DNA from: Sphingobium sp. DEHP117
Lineage (GTDB): Bacteria > Pseudomonadota > Alphaproteobacteria > Sphingomonadales > Sphingomonadaceae
Assembly (NCBI RefSeq): GCF_030867385.1
Contig: NZ_JAPFBJ010000001.1
Span: 620,001 to 684,000, forward strand
Direction: 5' to 3'
DNA length: 64,000 bases
A program made the position numbers and the translations under genes. Numbering within the stretch: position 1 is the stretch's first letter; the number at the start of each line of letters is the position of its first letter. Below the pieces are notes generated by a model. The model was not told the DNA's origin and did not search any database. It worked only from the letters and a program-made list of their open reading frames with translations. Positions 8,687-16,184 of this stretch are shown in pieces.

Positions 8687-9372
8687 CAGAAGGGGCTGAG
8701 CATGCTGAAGAAGCGCTGGAGCCAGCCCTGGCGGCTGGCGCGAGCGATCTCGCCCTTGCCGGTGTAGGTGATCTTTGCGTCCGCGACACGGGTGGAGAGT
8801 ACCTTGTTATCAGGCGATATATCCGCCTGCCGTACCAGCCCCGCGATCTGGATGAATTCGTCGCCGCGGTTGAGCGTCAGCGCCTTCTGCCCGCGCACCA
8901 GCATGGTGCCGTTGGGGAACAGACGGGCGACCGTGACGGTGATCTCGCCGTTCAGGCTGTTGGACTGGCTTGCCGCGCCGGTGCCCTTGAAGCTCTGTGT
9001 ACCGCTCGATGCAATGTCGGTCGACTTGAGGAGGCCCGACAGCGGCCCGGTGCTCGGCGGCGTCAGGCCGATGCTGCCGTCGCGCGCGGTATTGGCGGCG
9101 GTGCTCTTCGATGCCTGCGTGCTTTCGACGAGCTGGATGGTGATGATGTCGCCGACCATGGCCGCGCGCGCGCCGCTGGTGAGCGGGGCATAGCCGTTCA
9201 CCGCCTGAAAGATGCTGCCGTTCGGGGCCATGCCTTCTGGCGCGGGCTGCGAATAGGTGGGGGTATAATCCAGCGCTTCCTTCTTCTTGCCCGCCAAAGC
9301 AGGCGAGGAAAGCAGAAGGGCGGAGCTGAACAGCAGTAATGCGGAAGGGCGCATGATACGGGCTATCCTCAC
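8686..9372 (-). CDS. flgH: Flagellar L-ring protein FlgH without lipobox cysteine
   Basis: FlgH forms the outer-membrane L-ring. The 228-residue product is recognisable from GDIITIQLVESTQASKST, NGTMLVRGQKALTLNRG and the C-terminal LVRQADISPDN segment. The family is usually a lipoprotein with a C immediately after the signal peptide. Here the signal sequence ends LLLSSPALAGKKK and the whole protein has no cysteine, so it cannot be lipidated in the usual way. ATG 9372 or the internal Met at residue 7 could be the start. It overlaps flgG by 4 bp. Confidence 0.93.
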   Translation of the reverse strand: MRIARIMRPSALLLFSSALLLSSPALAGKKKEALDYTPTYSQPAPEGMAPNGSIFQAVNGYAPLTSGARAAMVGDIITIQLVESTQASKSTAANTARDGSIGLTPPSTGPLSGLLKSTDIASSGTQSFKGTGAASQSNSLNGEITVTVARLFPNGTMLVRGQKALTLNRGDEFIQIAGLVRQADISPDNKVLSTRVADAKITYTGKGEIARASRQGWLQRFFSMLSPF

Positions 9373-10157
9373 AACTGCTGGTTCACATATTGCAGCATTT
9401 CATCGGTCGACTTGATCATCTTGCTGTTGACCTCATAGGCGCGCTGCGTCTCGATCATGTCGACCAGCTCCTCGACGATGTTGACGTTGGAGCCTTCGAG
9501 GCTGCCCTGCTTGATCGTGCCGCGCCCGTCGAGACCGGCCGCGCCGACCTGCGGCGCGCCGCTCGCTGCCGTCTCCAGCAACACGTTGCCGCCAACCGAT
9601 TGCAGGCCCGCCGGGTTGGCGAAGCTGGCAAGCTCGATCTGCCCGAGTTCGGTGGGGGCGCTCTGGCCTGCAAGTACGGCGGAGACGGTGCCATCATTGC
9701 CGATGGAGATCGAGATGACGCCATCGGGCACCTGAATCTGCGGGATCAGGGGCAAGCCATCAGAGCTGACGAGCGTGCCTTCCGCCGTGCGGCTGAAATT
9801 GCCGTCGCGGGTGTAGCCGATCGCGCCGTCAGGCCGCTGAACCTGGAAATAGCCGCCGCCCTCGATCGCGAGATCGAGCGCGTTGCCGGTATTTTGCAGC
9901 GTGCCCTGCGTGTCGATGCGACTGGTGCCCGCAAGCGAGACGCCGGTGCCGAGCGAGAGGCCGGTCGCGAACTTGTTCTGGCTGTCCGACGCGGAGCCTG
10001 CGGCGATCAGCTGCTGATAGGCGAGCGTCTCAAAGTTCGCGCGGTCTTTCTTGAAGCCGGTGGTGTTCACGTTCGCGAGGTTGTTCGCGATCACCTGCAT
10101 CTTGGTGTTCTGCGCATCAAGCCCGGTGCGGGCGACGTGGAGTGCGGCGTTGGTCAT
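9369..10157 (-). CDS. flgG: Flagellar distal rod protein FlgG
   Basis: The 262-residue product has the standard FlgG length. The N-terminus includes TGLDAQNTKMQVIANNLANV and NTTGFKKDRANF, and the C-terminus VNIVEELVDMIETQRAYEVN. FlgG builds the distal rod that crosses the P- and L-rings. The stop overlaps the start of flgH by 4 bp. Upstream, 133 bp containing a strong 24-bp-stem hairpin separate it from flgF, an interruption in an otherwise tight gene run. Confidence 0.96.
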   Translation of the reverse strand: MTNAALHVARTGLDAQNTKMQVIANNLANVNTTGFKKDRANFETLAYQQLIAAGSASDSQNKFATGLSLGTGVSLAGTSRIDTQGTLQNTGNALDLAIEGGGYFQVQRPDGAIGYTRDGNFSRTAEGTLVSSDGLPLIPQIQVPDGVISISIGNDGTVSAVLAGQSAPTELGQIELASFANPAGLQSVGGNVLLETAASGAPQVGAAGLDGRGTIKQGSLEGSNVNIVEELVDMIETQRAYEVNSKMIKSTDEMLQYVNQQL

Positions 10158-10186
10158 GGAATGGTAGTCCTTCGTTTCATTTCATG

Positions 10187-10277
10187 ATCCCCTCACGGGG
10201 ATGGTCGGTTCCGGCCCTCTCCCCCTCCCAACCTCCCGACAGGGTAAACTATTGGGAGGTTGGGAGGGGGAGAGGGC
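10187..10277. repeat. 24-bp-stem palindromic repeat, copy 1 (within flg operon)
   Basis: A perfect 24-bp inverted repeat (10214-10237 and 10254-10277, loop 16 nt) of pyrimidine/purine-biased sequence, GCCCTCTCCCCCTCCCAACC then TCCC. It is preceded by a smaller hairpin ATCCCC-TCAC-GGGGAT at 10187-10202. Near-identical stems lie at 39037-39099 and 49433-49495. It separates flgF from flgG and may shape mRNA decay or polarity there. Confidence 0.85.
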
Positions 10278-10290
10278 TGGCGCCGCTACA

Positions 10291-11037
10291 TTAAGATCCA
10301 GGCAACTTCATGAGGCTGGCGCCGCCGTCGTCGATCTGTTTTGCTGTGTCGATCATCTTCACCTGCGTTTCCCAGGCGCGACTGGCCTCGATCATCTGCA
10401 CGAGCATTTCGGTGGCGTTGACGTTCGATCCTTCGAGCGAACCGCCGGTTACGCGGGCAAGCGGATCGTCAGGCAGCACGCCGCCGTTCACCTCGCGGAA
10501 CAGGCCGTCCAGCCCTTTGGCGATCTGGGACCCCTTGGGATTGGCGAGCTTGAGCCTGTCGATCTGCTGCGGCGATTTGGGGTCGCCGCCCTGCGGAACG
10601 ATGGAGATACTGCCGTCCTTGGCAATCACGATGCTGTCATAAGGCGGGAGGGTGATCGGCCCGGAATTGCCGATCACGGGGAGTCCATCCCCCGTGGTCA
10701 GCAGGCCGCTGTCTGACAGCTGAAGGTCGCCCCGCCGCGTATAGGCCTCGCTGCCGTCGGTCGCCTGCACGGTGAGGAATGCCTCCCCGTTGACGGCGAC
10801 GTCGAGCGGATTGCCGGTCGAGACGACGGAGCCTTCCTTCATGTCGGCGCCCAGCACCTGCTCGCCCGCCTGGGCGCGTGTCCGAAAGGTCTGGCCGTCG
10901 ATCCACACCGTGTTGGCATTGGCGATTTCCGCGCGAAAGCCGGTGGTGTTGGCGTTGGCGAGATTGTTCGCGATCGTGCTCTGGCGCGAAAGCGCCGCGC
11001 GCATCGCCGTGAGAGCGGTATCGACCAATCTGTCCAT
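10291..11037 (-). CDS. flgF: Flagellar proximal rod protein FlgF
   Basis: The 248-residue product carries the rod N-terminal motif (STIANNLANANTTGFRAE) and the C-terminal VNATEMLVQMIEASRAWE. The opening MDRLVDTALTAMRAALSRQ distinguishes FlgF from FlgG. It sits between flgE and flgG in the canonical order. The stop is 13 bp from the right arm of the palindromic repeat, which would be transcribed in the same message. Confidence 0.93.
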   Translation of the reverse strand: MDRLVDTALTAMRAALSRQSTIANNLANANTTGFRAEIANANTVWIDGQTFRTRAQAGEQVLGADMKEGSVVSTGNPLDVAVNGEAFLTVQATDGSEAYTRRGDLQLSDSGLLTTGDGLPVIGNSGPITLPPYDSIVIAKDGSISIVPQGGDPKSPQQIDRLKLANPKGSQIAKGLDGLFREVNGGVLPDDPLARVTGGSLEGSNVNATEMLVQMIEASRAWETQVKMIDTAKQIDDGGASLMKLPGS

Positions 11038-11068
11038 GGTTCAGACCCTTCGGATGCTCAAGTCAGGT

Positions 11069-11893
11069 TTAGCTGCGCAGGTTCACGATCGCGTTCGAGA
11101 TGGTCGACGCGGTTTCGATCGCCTTGGCGTTCGCCTGGAAGTTGCGCTGGGCGGAGATGAGCGCCACCAGCTCTTCCGTCAGGTCGACGTTGGAGCGTTC
11201 GAGCGCGCCCGAGCGGATCGCGCCGTAAAGACCGGCGTTCGCGGCGCCATAAACCGGCGCGCCCGATTGCAGCGTCGCTTCCCAGTGCGCGTCGCCTTTC
11301 TGGCGCAGACCCTCGTTGGACGGGAACGCCGCCATCGCGATCTGGCCCAGAACCTGGGTGGTCGAGTCCGCGAAGGTGGCCGTCACGGTGCCATCCACCG
11401 TCACGCCGACGGAAGAGAGCTGGATCGTCGGCGCACCGGGTTTGGTCAGCGGGATCTGGAGGTCGGTCTGCGTAGCCATGTTGATGCTGCTGGTTGCCGT
11501 GTTATAGGGAAACACCTGCAAGCGGCCACCGACCGTGTCCACCACGTTACGGTTGTCATCGAGCGAGAACGCACCGTTACGGGTATAGCTGACCTGCAGC
11601 GTCGGCGGCGGGGTCTTCACGGTGAAGAAGGCTTCACCGGTGATCGCGAGGTCGAGCGTCTTGTCGGTGGTTTCAACCGTACCCTGCGTGAACTGCTGCT
11701 GGATGCCGGTGATGCGCGTACCCTGACCCGCGACCTGCGTGGTCGTCTGCATCGGCGCGGCGGCGAAGATGTCACCGAAGTTGGTGCGGCTCTTCTTGAA
11801 CGCGGTCGAGTTCACGTTGGCGACGTTGTTCGAAACGGTCGCGAGGTCAGACTGCGCCGCTTTGAGGCCGGTGAGTGAGGTATAAAAGGACAT
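11069..11893 (-). CDS. flgE: Flagellar hook protein FlgE, unusually short
   Basis: FlgE polymerises into the hook. The product has the family N-terminus (TGLKAAQSDLATVSNNVANV, NSTAFKKSRTNFGD) and C-terminus (VDLTEELVALISAQRNFQAN, AKAIETASTI). At 274 residues it is far shorter than the roughly 400 or more usual for FlgE, so the outward-facing middle domain is reduced. Position between flgD and flgF supports FlgE rather than another rod protein. Spacing to flgF is 31 bp. Confidence 0.88.
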   Translation of the reverse strand: MSFYTSLTGLKAAQSDLATVSNNVANVNSTAFKKSRTNFGDIFAAAPMQTTTQVAGQGTRITGIQQQFTQGTVETTDKTLDLAITGEAFFTVKTPPPTLQVSYTRNGAFSLDDNRNVVDTVGGRLQVFPYNTATSSINMATQTDLQIPLTKPGAPTIQLSSVGVTVDGTVTATFADSTTQVLGQIAMAAFPSNEGLRQKGDAHWEATLQSGAPVYGAANAGLYGAIRSGALERSNVDLTEELVALISAQRNFQANAKAIETASTISNAIVNLRS

Positions 11894-11926
11894 GGACTAG
11901 GCTCCTTAGGTTGAACTGGTGAGAAA

Positions 11927-12598
11927 TCAGGTGAGTTTGAGCGCTTCTGCGGGCGAGAAGCTTCCCAACGGGGTAATGAGCTTGGCCTGGCTGCCATCGG
12001 CGGGGGATTGCACCGCCGCGATACTGGCCCAGGTGGCGACAGTGGTCGGGCTGGCGCCGCGCACCTTCACTTGCAGAGGCTGGCCGGCGACATAGTTGCC
12101 CGCGTCATCGCGCCCGTTCCAGTAGAAGGCGCTCTCGCCCGCTGGCCGCGCGCCGAGATCTATGGTCTTGACGGTATTGCCGCTGCCGTCGACGAGGTCG
12201 ATGCTGAGCGCGTTGGCGTCTGCGTCAGTAGTGATCTGGCCCGCGTAACTGCCCTGTGCATCCGGCGCGGCGATGTTGCTCTTGACCAGCATAGATCGAC
12301 CGATCCAGCTCGCCGCGTCGTTGATGCGGCTGCCCGATACGGCTGCCGATATGGCCGCCAGCGACTTGTTCATTTCCGCGATGCCGCTGGTGTTGCTGAT
12401 CGTTGCCATCTGGGCGACGAGGTCTGCGTTATCCATCGGGTTGAACGGATCCTGCGACTTGAGCTGCGCCGTGAGCAGCGTCAGGAAATCGGTCTGCGCC
12501 ATGCTCTTTTGCGTGACGCCCGTGGACTTCTGGTTGAGGGTGTCGGCGGAACCCGTGTAGGTCAGGGTACCGTTGTTATTGGTGGCGGTTACGGTCAT
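11927..12598 (-). CDS. flgD: Hook-capping protein FlgD
   Basis: FlgD is the scaffold that caps the growing hook. The 223-residue product has the N-terminal signature DFLTLLTAQLKSQDPFNPMD with NADLVAQMA, and a C-terminal FlgD Ig-like region (about 110-220) containing FYWNGRDDAGNYVAGQPLQ. The start overlaps the flgC stop by 4 bp, indicating translational coupling. flgE follows after 33 bp. Confidence 0.94.
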   Translation of the reverse strand: MTVTATNNNGTLTYTGSADTLNQKSTGVTQKSMAQTDFLTLLTAQLKSQDPFNPMDNADLVAQMATISNTSGIAEMNKSLAAISAAVSGSRINDAASWIGRSMLVKSNIAAPDAQGSYAGQITTDADANALSIDLVDGSGNTVKTIDLGARPAGESAFYWNGRDDAGNYVAGQPLQVKVRGASPTTVATWASIAAVQSPADGSQAKLITPLGSFSPAEALKLT

Positions 12599-13008
12599 TT
12601 GCCCATCCTAACTGTGTCTAGCATGAGGGATTTGGCGGTCTGCAAGACCTGCACGTTGTTCTGATACATGCGGGAGGCTTCGAGCATGTCGACCAGCTCG
12701 GTGCTGCTGTCGACCGCGGCCTCCCACACATTGCCGTCCTTGTCTGCGAGCGGATGATTGGGGTCATGACGCTTCACGGGCTTCGCGTCGGTCGTAACCA
12801 CGCTCTCGACCTTGACGGTGGAGACGCCGGGGCTTTCGGTGACCGAACGGAAGATCGGGCGGATCGCGCGATAGGCCTGTTTTTCGCTGCCGGTGACGGC
12901 GCCTGCGTTCGCCATGTTCGACGCGGTGGCGTTGAGGCGCACCAGCTGGGCGGACATGGCGCGGCCGGCGATATCGAAGACGTTCATGGGCGTGTCAGCC
13001 ATGCTCAT
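12595..13008 (-). CDS. flgC: Flagellar proximal rod protein FlgC
   Basis: The 137-residue product is normal FlgC size. It contains NVFDIAGRAMSAQLVRLNAT with ASNMANAGAV near the N-terminus and STELVDMLEASRMYQNNVQV with LQTAKSLMLDTVR at the C-terminus. It overlaps both flgB and flgD by 4 bp. It builds the proximal rod with FlgB and FlgF. Confidence 0.95.
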   Translation of the reverse strand: MSMADTPMNVFDIAGRAMSAQLVRLNATASNMANAGAVTGSEKQAYRAIRPIFRSVTESPGVSTVKVESVVTTDAKPVKRHDPNHPLADKDGNVWEAAVDSSTELVDMLEASRMYQNNVQVLQTAKSLMLDTVRMGK

Positions 13009-13373
13009 TCTCCTTTCAGGGCGCGGGTGATCGTGTTGAGGCGGCTCTCCAGGAAGGAGAGGGTGGTCTGATATTTGACCGCGTTCTCTGCGAATAAAGT
13101 CTGCTCGGTCGACAGCTCGACCGTGTTGCCGTCAAGCGCGGGCTGCAGCGGAATACGATAGCCCATAGCGGCGGTCGCAGCCTGGCTTGCGCTCTCGCCC
13201 TTGTCGGTAGCGTCGCGCAGCGCGGCCTCGAAATCGATGTCCCGCGCCTTGTATCCGGGCGTGGAGGCATTGGCGATGTTGGAGGCGAGCAGGTTGAGAC
13301 GCTGCGAGCGGAGCTCCAGCGCCTTGCCATGCAGGCCGAACAGTGCGTCATCCAGTCCCATTTTTCCGGTCAA
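13005..13373 (-). CDS. flgB: Flagellar proximal rod protein FlgB
   Basis: The 122-residue product contains RLNLLASNIANASTPGYKAR and the FlgB-type C-terminus FAENAVKYQTTLSFLESRL. It is the first gene of the minus-strand flg operon (flgB to flgL). A near-perfect sigma-54 promoter lies about 75 bp upstream at 13446-13462, so the operon is probably switched on as an early or middle flagellar class by RpoN and an enhancer-binding protein. Confidence 0.95.
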   Translation of the reverse strand: MTGKMGLDDALFGLHGKALELRSQRLNLLASNIANASTPGYKARDIDFEAALRDATDKGESASQAATAAMGYRIPLQPALDGNTVELSTEQTLFAENAVKYQTTLSFLESRLNTITRALKGE

Positions 13374-13445
13374 CCCTCTAAACTTCCATCCGAACCCGCC
13401 GTTCTACCCCTATGGAGTGCCGGGCAGGTTCATCCGACATGATAT

Positions 13446-13462
13446 AAGCAAAGCCCGTGCCA
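13446..13462 (-). promoter_or_regulatory. Sigma-54 promoter of the flgB operon
   Basis: Read on the minus strand the sequence is TGGCACGGGCTTTGCTT, matching the RpoN consensus TGGCACG-N4-TTGC with exactly 10 nt between the GG (-24) and GC (-12) elements. The start site would fall near 13436, giving a leader of about 60 nt before flgB. Confidence 0.9.
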
Positions 13463-13557
13463 GTTTTGCCTAAACGGCAGAAATGCGTGGGTTTCGGGTC
13501 AAGCCGGGTTTGCAGGAGCGGGTGCTCCGGCAAGCGCGGCATCATTTTGCCTCAGGG

Positions 13558-13573
13558 CGGCAAATTTTTGCCG
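13558..13573. promoter_or_regulatory. Palindrome upstream of the flgB promoter, candidate enhancer
   Basis: CGGCAAATTTTTGCCG is a perfect 16-bp palindrome about 100 bp upstream of the flgB sigma-54 promoter and about 70 bp upstream of the motA-like gene at 13643. Related half-sites TTTTGCC and GGCAGAAA lie nearby at 13464-13485 and 13545-13552. Position and form fit a binding site for a FlbD/FlrC-type activator, as in the ftr elements of Caulobacter (resemblance recalled, not computed). Confidence 0.5.
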
Positions 13574-13642
13574 GTCGTTAAGCATAACCCTATGCGCTTT
13601 GGTAAATTGTGCCCGGTATGATGCGCGCAAAGAGGCCGAACG

Positions 13643-14308
13643 ATGCAAGTGCTGACCCACCTTCTCGATCCGATCACGCTTGGCGCAATGCTGTTGGGCT
13701 GCGCCCTGTTCGCGCTCATGCAGACCGGGGCGAAGGCCACCGCGCGCGGCTTTATGGCATTGCCCGCGCTGTGGCGCGCGGACCCGGAGCGGGATATGCT
13801 GCTCGCCCGCGCGACGATGACCCGCGTGGATCATGTGGCGCAGTTGCGCGGCCTTCAGTGCACGGACCGTGTGCGCGCCGCCAATCCGTTTCTCGCGCTG
13901 GCAATCCGCAAGCTCGCCGATACCGAAACTGTCGACCGGTTCGAGATGTGGGCGGAGCAGGCGTTGGCCGACCGGCGCGCACGGCACGAGACCGCGCATA
14001 AATTCTGGCTTTCCGTCGCCGATGTCGCGCCCGCGCTCGGCATGGCGGGGACGATCATCGGCCTTGTCGGCATGTTTGCCGGGATGGACGATCCCGCCAA
14101 GATCGGCCCGTCGATGGCACTTGCACTGCTGACCACTCTCTATGGCGTGGTGTTGGCGAACCTTGTCGCTGCGCCGATCGCGACGCGCCTTGCGGACCTT
14201 AGCGAGCGCGAGCTGGCCTGGCAGACCGAGCTGTGCCAGCGCATGCTGCGCGTGGCGCGGCGCGAGACAGCCCCTGTGCGCCGCGCCTCGATCCGCGAGG
14301 TCGCATGA
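13643..14308 (+). CDS. Second MotA/ExbB-type proton-channel protein
   Basis: The 221-residue product has an N-terminal membrane helix (about 10-30), a cytoplasmic region with NPFLALAIRKLADTE, and two C-terminal helices with PALGMAGTIIGLVGMF and MALALLTTLYGVVLANLVAA. This is the MotA/TolQ/ExbB fold; the C-terminal helix pair resembles MotA. It starts divergently from flgB and overlaps the next gene by 4 bp (ATGA), making a stator-like pair separate from motA/motB at 2.9-4.8 kb. It could be an alternative or auxiliary flagellar stator; TolQ-like energisation of another process is the alternative. Confidence 0.8.
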   Translation: MQVLTHLLDPITLGAMLLGCALFALMQTGAKATARGFMALPALWRADPERDMLLARATMTRVDHVAQLRGLQCTDRVRAANPFLALAIRKLADTETVDRFEMWAEQALADRRARHETAHKFWLSVADVAPALGMAGTIIGLVGMFAGMDDPAKIGPSMALALLTTLYGVVLANLVAAPIATRLADLSERELAWQTELCQRMLRVARRETAPVRRASIREVA

Positions 14309-14784
14309 CCGCGCGGGCTGCGTCAGCGACCGGCCGCCGCAACCGCTGGGCGCTGAGCTTTGCTGACCTCGCCCTGCTTTTGCTCGGGTTTTTCGTGTTG
14401 CTACAAGCCAGCAACGGCCGCCAGCGTGAGGTTGTGAACGGAGTGGCGCAGCAGTTCGGCGCCCCGGCGGCGCAGATGGACCGGCTTGCCGCCCACAGTC
14501 TGTTCCAGCCCGGCGAGGCGTTGCTCACCCCCGCAGGCGAGCAGGCCATTGCGCAAGTGGCGAGTCGCTATAAGGCGGGCAAGCAGTCCATCGAGATTCG
14601 CTCGATCGGCCTCGATGCGGCAACAAACCGCTTCGACAATTGGGATCTGGCGGCCGCACGCCTTGGCGCGACGGCGCGAGCGCTGGCGGCGCATGGCATC
14701 GCGCGTGAGCGCATCCTCATTCGCGGGCTGGATCAGCAGTCCGAAAGCAAGGCCGGGCAGCAAATCCTGATCCGCGCCAAGTAA
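14305..14784 (+). CDS. Minimal MotB-like stator partner (OmpA-like domain)
   Basis: The 159-residue product has a basic N-terminus, a single helix WALSFADLALLLLGFFVLLQ that aligns with the MotB helix and keeps the channel aspartate (D21), and a small OmpA-like domain from about residue 65 (SLFQPGEALLTPAGEQAIAQ ... NWDLAAARLGATARALAAHG). It lacks the usual GHTD peptidoglycan-binding motif, having SIGLD instead. At less than half the length of the true MotB it has almost no linker. The start ATG at 14305 overlaps the partner gene; longer frames upstream are not supported. Confidence 0.75.
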   Translation: MTARAASATGRRNRWALSFADLALLLLGFFVLLQASNGRQREVVNGVAQQFGAPAAQMDRLAAHSLFQPGEALLTPAGEQAIAQVASRYKAGKQSIEIRSIGLDAATNRFDNWDLAAARLGATARALAAHGIARERILIRGLDQQSESKAGQQILIRAK

Positions 14785-14795
14785 GCCGCCCGATC

Positions 14796-14812
14796 TGGCA
14801 CGAACCTTGCTT
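14796..14812 (+). promoter_or_regulatory. Sigma-54 promoter of flgA
   Basis: TGGCACGAACCTTGCTT matches the RpoN consensus, with 10 nt between the -24 GG (14797-14798) and -12 GC (14809-14810). Transcription would begin near 14821, ahead of the Shine-Dalgarno at 14834-14840 and the flgA GTG at 14848. Confidence 0.9.
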
Positions 14813-14847
14813 AATTTCCTGACGAAGACTTGTCAGGAGATAATAGC

Positions 14848-15402
14848 GTGCCACGCATTGCCACCCAGTTCATGATCGCCTGTGCCGCCACCGGCCTAGG
14901 GGTCGGCCTCTGCGCCGCAGCCGCGCGCGCGCAGTCGTTCGAGAATCTCGACCGGCTCGACAGCATCGTGGCGATGACCGTTGGCGCGAACGTCGGCACG
15001 CCCGGCGGCGCGACCGCACCGGTTGATCGAAGGCTGAAACTCGCCGCCTGTCCGCAGGTGCCCGAAGTCTCAGGCCCGATTTTCGGCGCGGCGATGGTGG
15101 AATGCAAGCCGCTGGGCTGGCGCATCCGTGTGCCGCTCAACGCCGGCGGCGCGCAGCAGGCGCAGGCCAGCAGTGGCTATGCCCGCTCCGCCGCGATGCA
15201 GAAGCAGGTCGTCGTCAAGAAGGGCGATCCGGTGCAGCTCGTGGCGGGCGGCACCGCCTTCACCGTGTCTCGCATGATGATCGCCGACGAGGATGGCGCG
15301 GCGGGGGACATGATCCGCGTGCGCGAGGACAAGAAGTCTGACCCCGTTCTCGCGCGGGTGCAGGAAATGGGCGTCGTTCGAGCCCCGGATCGGTTCCAGT
15401 AA
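14848..15402 (+). CDS. flgA: Flagellar P-ring assembly chaperone FlgA
   Basis: FlgA is a periplasmic chaperone for P-ring polymerisation. The 184-residue product has a signal peptide (ending near AAARAQS), a SAF-like domain, and the C-terminal KKGDPVQLVAGGTAFTVSRM followed by GDMIRVREDKK. GTG at 14848 was chosen because AGGAGA lies 7 nt upstream; a TTG at 14830 in frame would place the start in the leader. It is preceded by a strong sigma-54 promoter. Confidence 0.9.
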   Translation: MPRIATQFMIACAATGLGVGLCAAAARAQSFENLDRLDSIVAMTVGANVGTPGGATAPVDRRLKLAACPQVPEVSGPIFGAAMVECKPLGWRIRVPLNAGGAQQAQASSGYARSAAMQKQVVVKKGDPVQLVAGGTAFTVSRMMIADEDGAAGDMIRVREDKKSDPVLARVQEMGVVRAPDRFQ

Positions 15403-15474
15403 AAAGGCTTTGCGGATTTAAAGATTTCTGAAACTTGTCGTATCTAAGATGGCAAGTCGGAAAGGACAGAAACC

Positions 15475-15753
15475 GTGATCAAGTCTGTTGGCCCATCCTA
15501 TGGAACGCCTGTCGGCCTCGGCTCCGTGCGCGAGAACGGCAAGAGCAAGGCCGCCGATAAGATCGGCCACGGCAATGCCGTCGCCTCTGTCGCATCCAGC
15601 AATGCCACGCCGATCCGCAACATGGCCGACGAAGGTGCGCCGGTGGACTTCGACAAGGTGCTGGCGATCAAGGAAGCCATCGCCAACGGCAAATATCCGG
15701 TCAATGCCGATGTTATTGCCGAGCGGATGATCGCCCTCGATCTGGGCGAATGA
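15475..15753 (+). CDS. flgM: Anti-sigma-28 factor FlgM
   Basis: FlgM holds FliA inactive until it is secreted through the completed hook. The 92-residue product has the conserved C-terminal sigma-binding segment VDFDKVLAIKEAIANGKYPV, then ADVIAERMIALDLG. The start is GTG with AAGGA about 10 nt upstream. A TAAAGATT sequence at 15418 might be part of a sigma-28 promoter, but the -10 match is weak. It overlaps the next gene by 4 bp; the target fliA is about 3.5 kb downstream on the same strand. Confidence 0.9.
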   Translation: MIKSVGPSYGTPVGLGSVRENGKSKAADKIGHGNAVASVASSNATPIRNMADEGAPVDFDKVLAIKEAIANGKYPVNADVIAERMIALDLGE

Positions 15754-16061
15754 TGCCCAACGGCATCGCCTCACTCGAAAAGCTCACTGACGCGTTCAAC
15801 GAACTGCGCCGGGCGCTCGACAGCTATGATCCAGCCCAGATCAACGCCGCCGCCGCTATGGTGAAGGCCGCGACCGACGAGGTGCGCGCGCAAGGTGTCT
15901 GGGCGAAAGATCCTGCGTTGAAAGAAAAGATCGAGGCGCTCAAGCCGATGATCGAATCGGCGCGGGTGCGCGCCAATCTGGCATCTGACACGGTGCGCCA
16001 GCGCCTCGGGCTGCTCGCGCAGACCGGGGCGGAGAACGCATCGCTCACCTATCAGCGCTGA
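15750..16061 (+). CDS. Probable FlgN-like export chaperone
   Basis: The 103-residue product is predicted to be almost entirely helical (SLEKLTDAFNELRRALDSYD, then AAAAMVKAATDEVRA and later LKEKIEALKPMIESA), the usual form of FlgN, the chaperone for FlgK and FlgL. The call rests mainly on position: directly after flgM with 4-bp overlap, as flgMN are arranged in many bacteria. Sequence similarity to FlgN is faint by eye. Confidence 0.6.
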   Translation: MMPNGIASLEKLTDAFNELRRALDSYDPAQINAAAAMVKAATDEVRAQGVWAKDPALKEKIEALKPMIESARVRANLASDTVRQRLGLLAQTGAENASLTYQR

Positions 16062-16184
16062 ATAGCCTCTAAGTCCTTATACGGCGCATATTTATCAACG
16101 CGCGTTAACCATATCTTCGGCATCTCGGCTGTTTAATAGCCCTGCCTGCGGTCGGGACCCCCGCGGGCATGGGGACTGTTATTC

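Noticed and set aside
14830-14847. TTG at 14830 as the flgA start
   Set aside because: It overlaps the Shine-Dalgarno and leader predicted from the sigma-54 promoter; GTG 14848 fits both ribosome binding and the signal peptide.
15418-15447. Sigma-28 promoter before flgM
   Set aside because: TAAAGATT resembles a -35 element, but no GCCGATAA-like -10 occurs at the right distance.
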